Shown here: positions 5,574 through 7,109 of the stretch, in pieces
How the letters are laid out: every line of letters begins with the position of its first letter
Position numbering within the stretch: the first letter of the stretch is position 1
NCBI GenBank assembly: GCA_039714175.1
Contig: JBDLJV010000121.1
Location: 1 to 7,109 of the forward strand
Direction: 5' to 3'
DNA from: B3-G11 sp039714175
GTDB taxonomy: Bacteria > Actinomycetota > Acidimicrobiia > Spongiisociales > UBA5794
DNA length: 7,109 nucleotides
Translations under genes and position numbers: made by a program
The notes under the pieces: model-generated
Databases searched by the model: none
The model's input: only the letters and a program-made list of their open reading frames with translations
What the model was told of the DNA's origin: nothing

Positions 5574-6616
5574 CACTGCTCGACACGCTCATTGAGGTCA
5601 TCAATATCCCGTCTGTCATCGGCAACGAGGAGGAGCTTTGTTCATGGATCGAGGGCCGGTACGAGGGGCGTTACCCGTCGCAGCGAATCGGCAAGTCGGT
5701 CATCATCGGTGCACGGCCGGAGAGCGGTGCTTTCACCGTTCTTTATGGCCATACGGACACCGTTCCCGAACAAGGAGACCCGAAGGCACGCATCGAGGGG
5801 GAGCGGCTCATCGGGCTTGGCGCTTCGGACATGAAGGGCGGGCTTGCGGTAATGATCGAGCTGCTCGACAACGGCATTGGTGAGTCCAACGGCTCTCTCG
5901 TATGTGTGTTCTACGACGAGGAGGAAGGTCCGGCCGTCAACAACGGACTCGAAGCGGTGCTTGACGCTGCGCCGTGGCTGATCGATGCCGAGATCTCCAT
6001 CGTGCTCGAACCGACCGACCTCAACCTTGAGCTTGGCTGCAACGGAACCCTCAATGCGAACGTCATCTTCAAGGGGTCGACCGCTCACTCCGCCCGGCCG
6101 TGGTTGGGCGAGAACGCCGTGACCAAGGCAGGGGAGTGGCTGGCAGCAATGGATGCCAGAGAACCCGAACTCGTCGACATCGGTGGCCTCGAGTACCGAG
6201 AGGTGTTCTCGGTGACAAGGGCTTCCGGTGGTATCGCCAACAACATCATTCCCGGCGAGTTCACGATCAACCTCAATCACCGTTTCCCGCCCATCTACAG
6301 CATTGAAGAGGCCGAAGCCCGATTGCATGACGTGGCTAGTGACGCCGATGAGGTGGTCATCACCGACCGTGCCCCTTCAGGCAAGATCGATCTCGATTCC
6401 GAAGCGGTTCAGCGTCTCGACGACCTGATCGGCAGGGGTCGCACGGCCAAACAGGGTTGGACCGACGTTGCCCGCCTGACATCACGCGGAGCTGTGGCGA
6501 TCAACTACGGCCCCGGCGAAGTCGCGCAGGCCCACCAGGTCAACGAATCGGTCCCGATCGAGAACCTCGACACCGTGTACGGAGTGCTCAGCGAGTTCCT
6601 GACGGCGAACGATTGA
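5570..6616 (+). CDS. dapE: Succinyl-diaminopimelate desuccinylase DapE (M20 metallopeptidase family)
   Basis: DapE hydrolyses N-succinyl-LL-2,6-diaminopimelate to LL-diaminopimelate and succinate in the cytoplasm, using a two-zinc centre. The product is 348 residues, slightly short of the usual 350-380 but with all catalytic parts. Predicted zinc ligands and catalytic residues are His61 (YGHTDTVP), bridging Asp87 (ASDMKGG), general base Glu118 and ligand Glu119 in YDEEEGP, Glu147 (VLEPTD), and His322 (AQAHQVNE). The lid/dimerisation domain contains GCNGTLNANV and STAHSARPWLGENA (about 156-183), plus GGIANNIIPGEFTINLNHRF (220-239), with the wording seen in actinobacterial DapE. GWTDVARL (296-303) and INYGPGE (311-317) are further family marks. 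The GTG start overlaps the dapD stop by 4 bases (GTGA). It ends the operon; 61 bases later a convergent gene ends. Confidence 0.94.
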   Translation: MTLLDTLIEVINIPSVIGNEEELCSWIEGRYEGRYPSQRIGKSVIIGARPESGAFTVLYGHTDTVPEQGDPKARIEGERLIGLGASDMKGGLAVMIELLDNGIGESNGSLVCVFYDEEEGPAVNNGLEAVLDAAPWLIDAEISIVLEPTDLNLELGCNGTLNANVIFKGSTAHSARPWLGENAVTKAGEWLAAMDAREPELVDIGGLEYREVFSVTRASGGIANNIIPGEFTINLNHRFPPIYSIEEAEARLHDVASDADEVVITDRAPSGKIDLDSEAVQRLDDLIGRGRTAKQGWTDVARLTSRGAVAINYGPGEVAQAHQVNESVPIENLDTVYGVLSEFLTAND

Positions 6617-6677
6617 CGATTACCAGTCATCGGTTCTCCGTAGCGACTGACGATAAGCGACGAACGCCTGACGCCCT

Positions 6678-7109
6678 CTACAGCACTCCCTCGGCTGTAC
6701 CCGGTCCGTCCGGCGGGTTCTCGTAGTCGTAGAGGGGTTCAAGACTCATACGGGGGAGAAGAAGACCGATCAGGGGTCCGATGCCGAAGGCGAACAGCAC
6801 CGTGCCGATACCGACCGTGCCGCCAAGGAACCATCCGATGATGAGCACCGAGATCTCTACTCCTGCTCGTGCGAGTCCGATGGAGATGCCGCGCCGAGCG
6901 AGACCCGTCATGAGCCCATCACGCGGTCCTGGTCCGAGGCCCGACCCGATGTAGTAGCCGGAACCGACCGCGATCACGAGAATTCCACCGACAAGGAGGA
7001 CCCATCGAATCCAGAGGGATTCGATGGTTTCGGGGGCCAACCACAGCGTGAGGTCGATGACGATTCCGATCAGCACCACGTTGAGGATCGTGCCGATGCC
7101 GAGGCGTTC
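6678..7109 (-). CDS. YczE/YyaS/YitT-like integral membrane protein (N-terminus missing)
   Basis: The minus-strand frame is open to the window edge, so this is the C-terminal 143 residues of a longer protein; the GTG at 7079 is internal (Val11), because family-like sequence (ERLGIGTILN) continues upstream of it. Four hydrophobic segments are visible (about residues 6-23, 32-52, 77-96 and 98-117), followed by a polar tail ending PPDGPGTAEGVL. GSGLGPGPRDGLMTGLARR (55-73), rich in glycine with an Asp/Arg pair, followed by GISIGLAR, is the kind of loop seen in YczE/YitT-like proteins. GIGTILNVVLIGIVID (4-19) recurs as GIGTVLFAFGIGPLIG (100-115), an internal duplication. Substrate and function are not known for the family; a transporter role is often assumed. 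It converges on dapE and shows no link to lysine synthesis. Confidence 0.7.
   Translation of the reverse strand, partial: ERLGIGTILNVVLIGIVIDLTLWLAPETIESLWIRWVLLVGGILVIAVGSGYYIGSGLGPGPRDGLMTGLARRGISIGLARAGVEISVLIIGWFLGGTVGIGTVLFAFGIGPLIGLLLPRMSLEPLYDYENPPDGPGTAEGVL

Noticed and set aside
6617..6677. Possible terminator or repeat between dapE and the convergent membrane gene (TGACGAT at 6614 and 6648).
   Set aside because: Only a 7-base direct repeat and weak, interrupted pairing are present. No convincing stem or T-tract is seen in this 61-base gap.
7077..7079. GTG at 7079 as the start of the last gene.
   Set aside because: The frame stays open to the window edge, and the upstream residues (ERLGIGTILN) continue the duplicated membrane motif, so the GTG codes for an internal valine.

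Overview
The window comes from a high-GC bacterium, most likely an actinobacterium. This rests on three things: GTG starts and G/C-rich third codon positions throughout, an actinobacterial-style DapC and DapE pair, and mnmA lying just upstream of ligA as in the broader mycobacterial neighbourhood. The lineage cannot be fixed from the sequence alone; an Acidimicrobiia-like organism is a guess based on the look of the small anchored protein and of the intergenic repeats.

Layout. Bases 1-882 hold the 3' part of mnmA (tRNA 2-thiouridylase), followed 24 bases later on the same strand by a complete ligA (NAD-dependent DNA ligase, 907-2934). A small hairpin separates ligA from a convergent gene (2953-3354, minus) for a short, single-membrane-span protein of unknown function. 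Bases 3355-3602 are a 248-base divergent intergenic region. It is packed with repeats: a GTAGTAC-rich repeat, a roughly 140-base inverted-repeat element with a hairpin in each arm, and a 7-base tandem repeat between the arms. Next comes a tight plus-strand operon, dapC-dapD-dapE (3603-6616). The last gene (6678-7109, minus, truncated by the window edge) encodes a YczE/YitT-like polytopic membrane protein that converges on dapE.

How the genes work together. DapD, DapC and DapE are the three consecutive enzymes of the succinylase branch of diaminopimelate/lysine synthesis. DapD succinylates tetrahydrodipicolinate, DapC transaminates the product, and DapE removes the succinyl group to give LL-diaminopimelate, which feeds peptidoglycan and lysine. 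The genes are 12 bases apart (dapC-dapD) or overlap by 4 bases (dapD-dapE), so they are very probably co-transcribed. DapC and DapE look actinobacterial, whereas DapD looks like the shorter proteobacterial (E. coli) type. mnmA and ligA are housekeeping genes for tRNA modification and replication.

No new enzymatic system, CRISPR array, tRNA or rRNA is visible. The least ordinary stretch is the repeat mosaic between the hypothetical gene and dapC. Both flanking genes lack a good Shine-Dalgarno sequence at their preferred start, and both have a TAnnnT box exactly 6 bases before ATG, which suggests leaderless transcripts.
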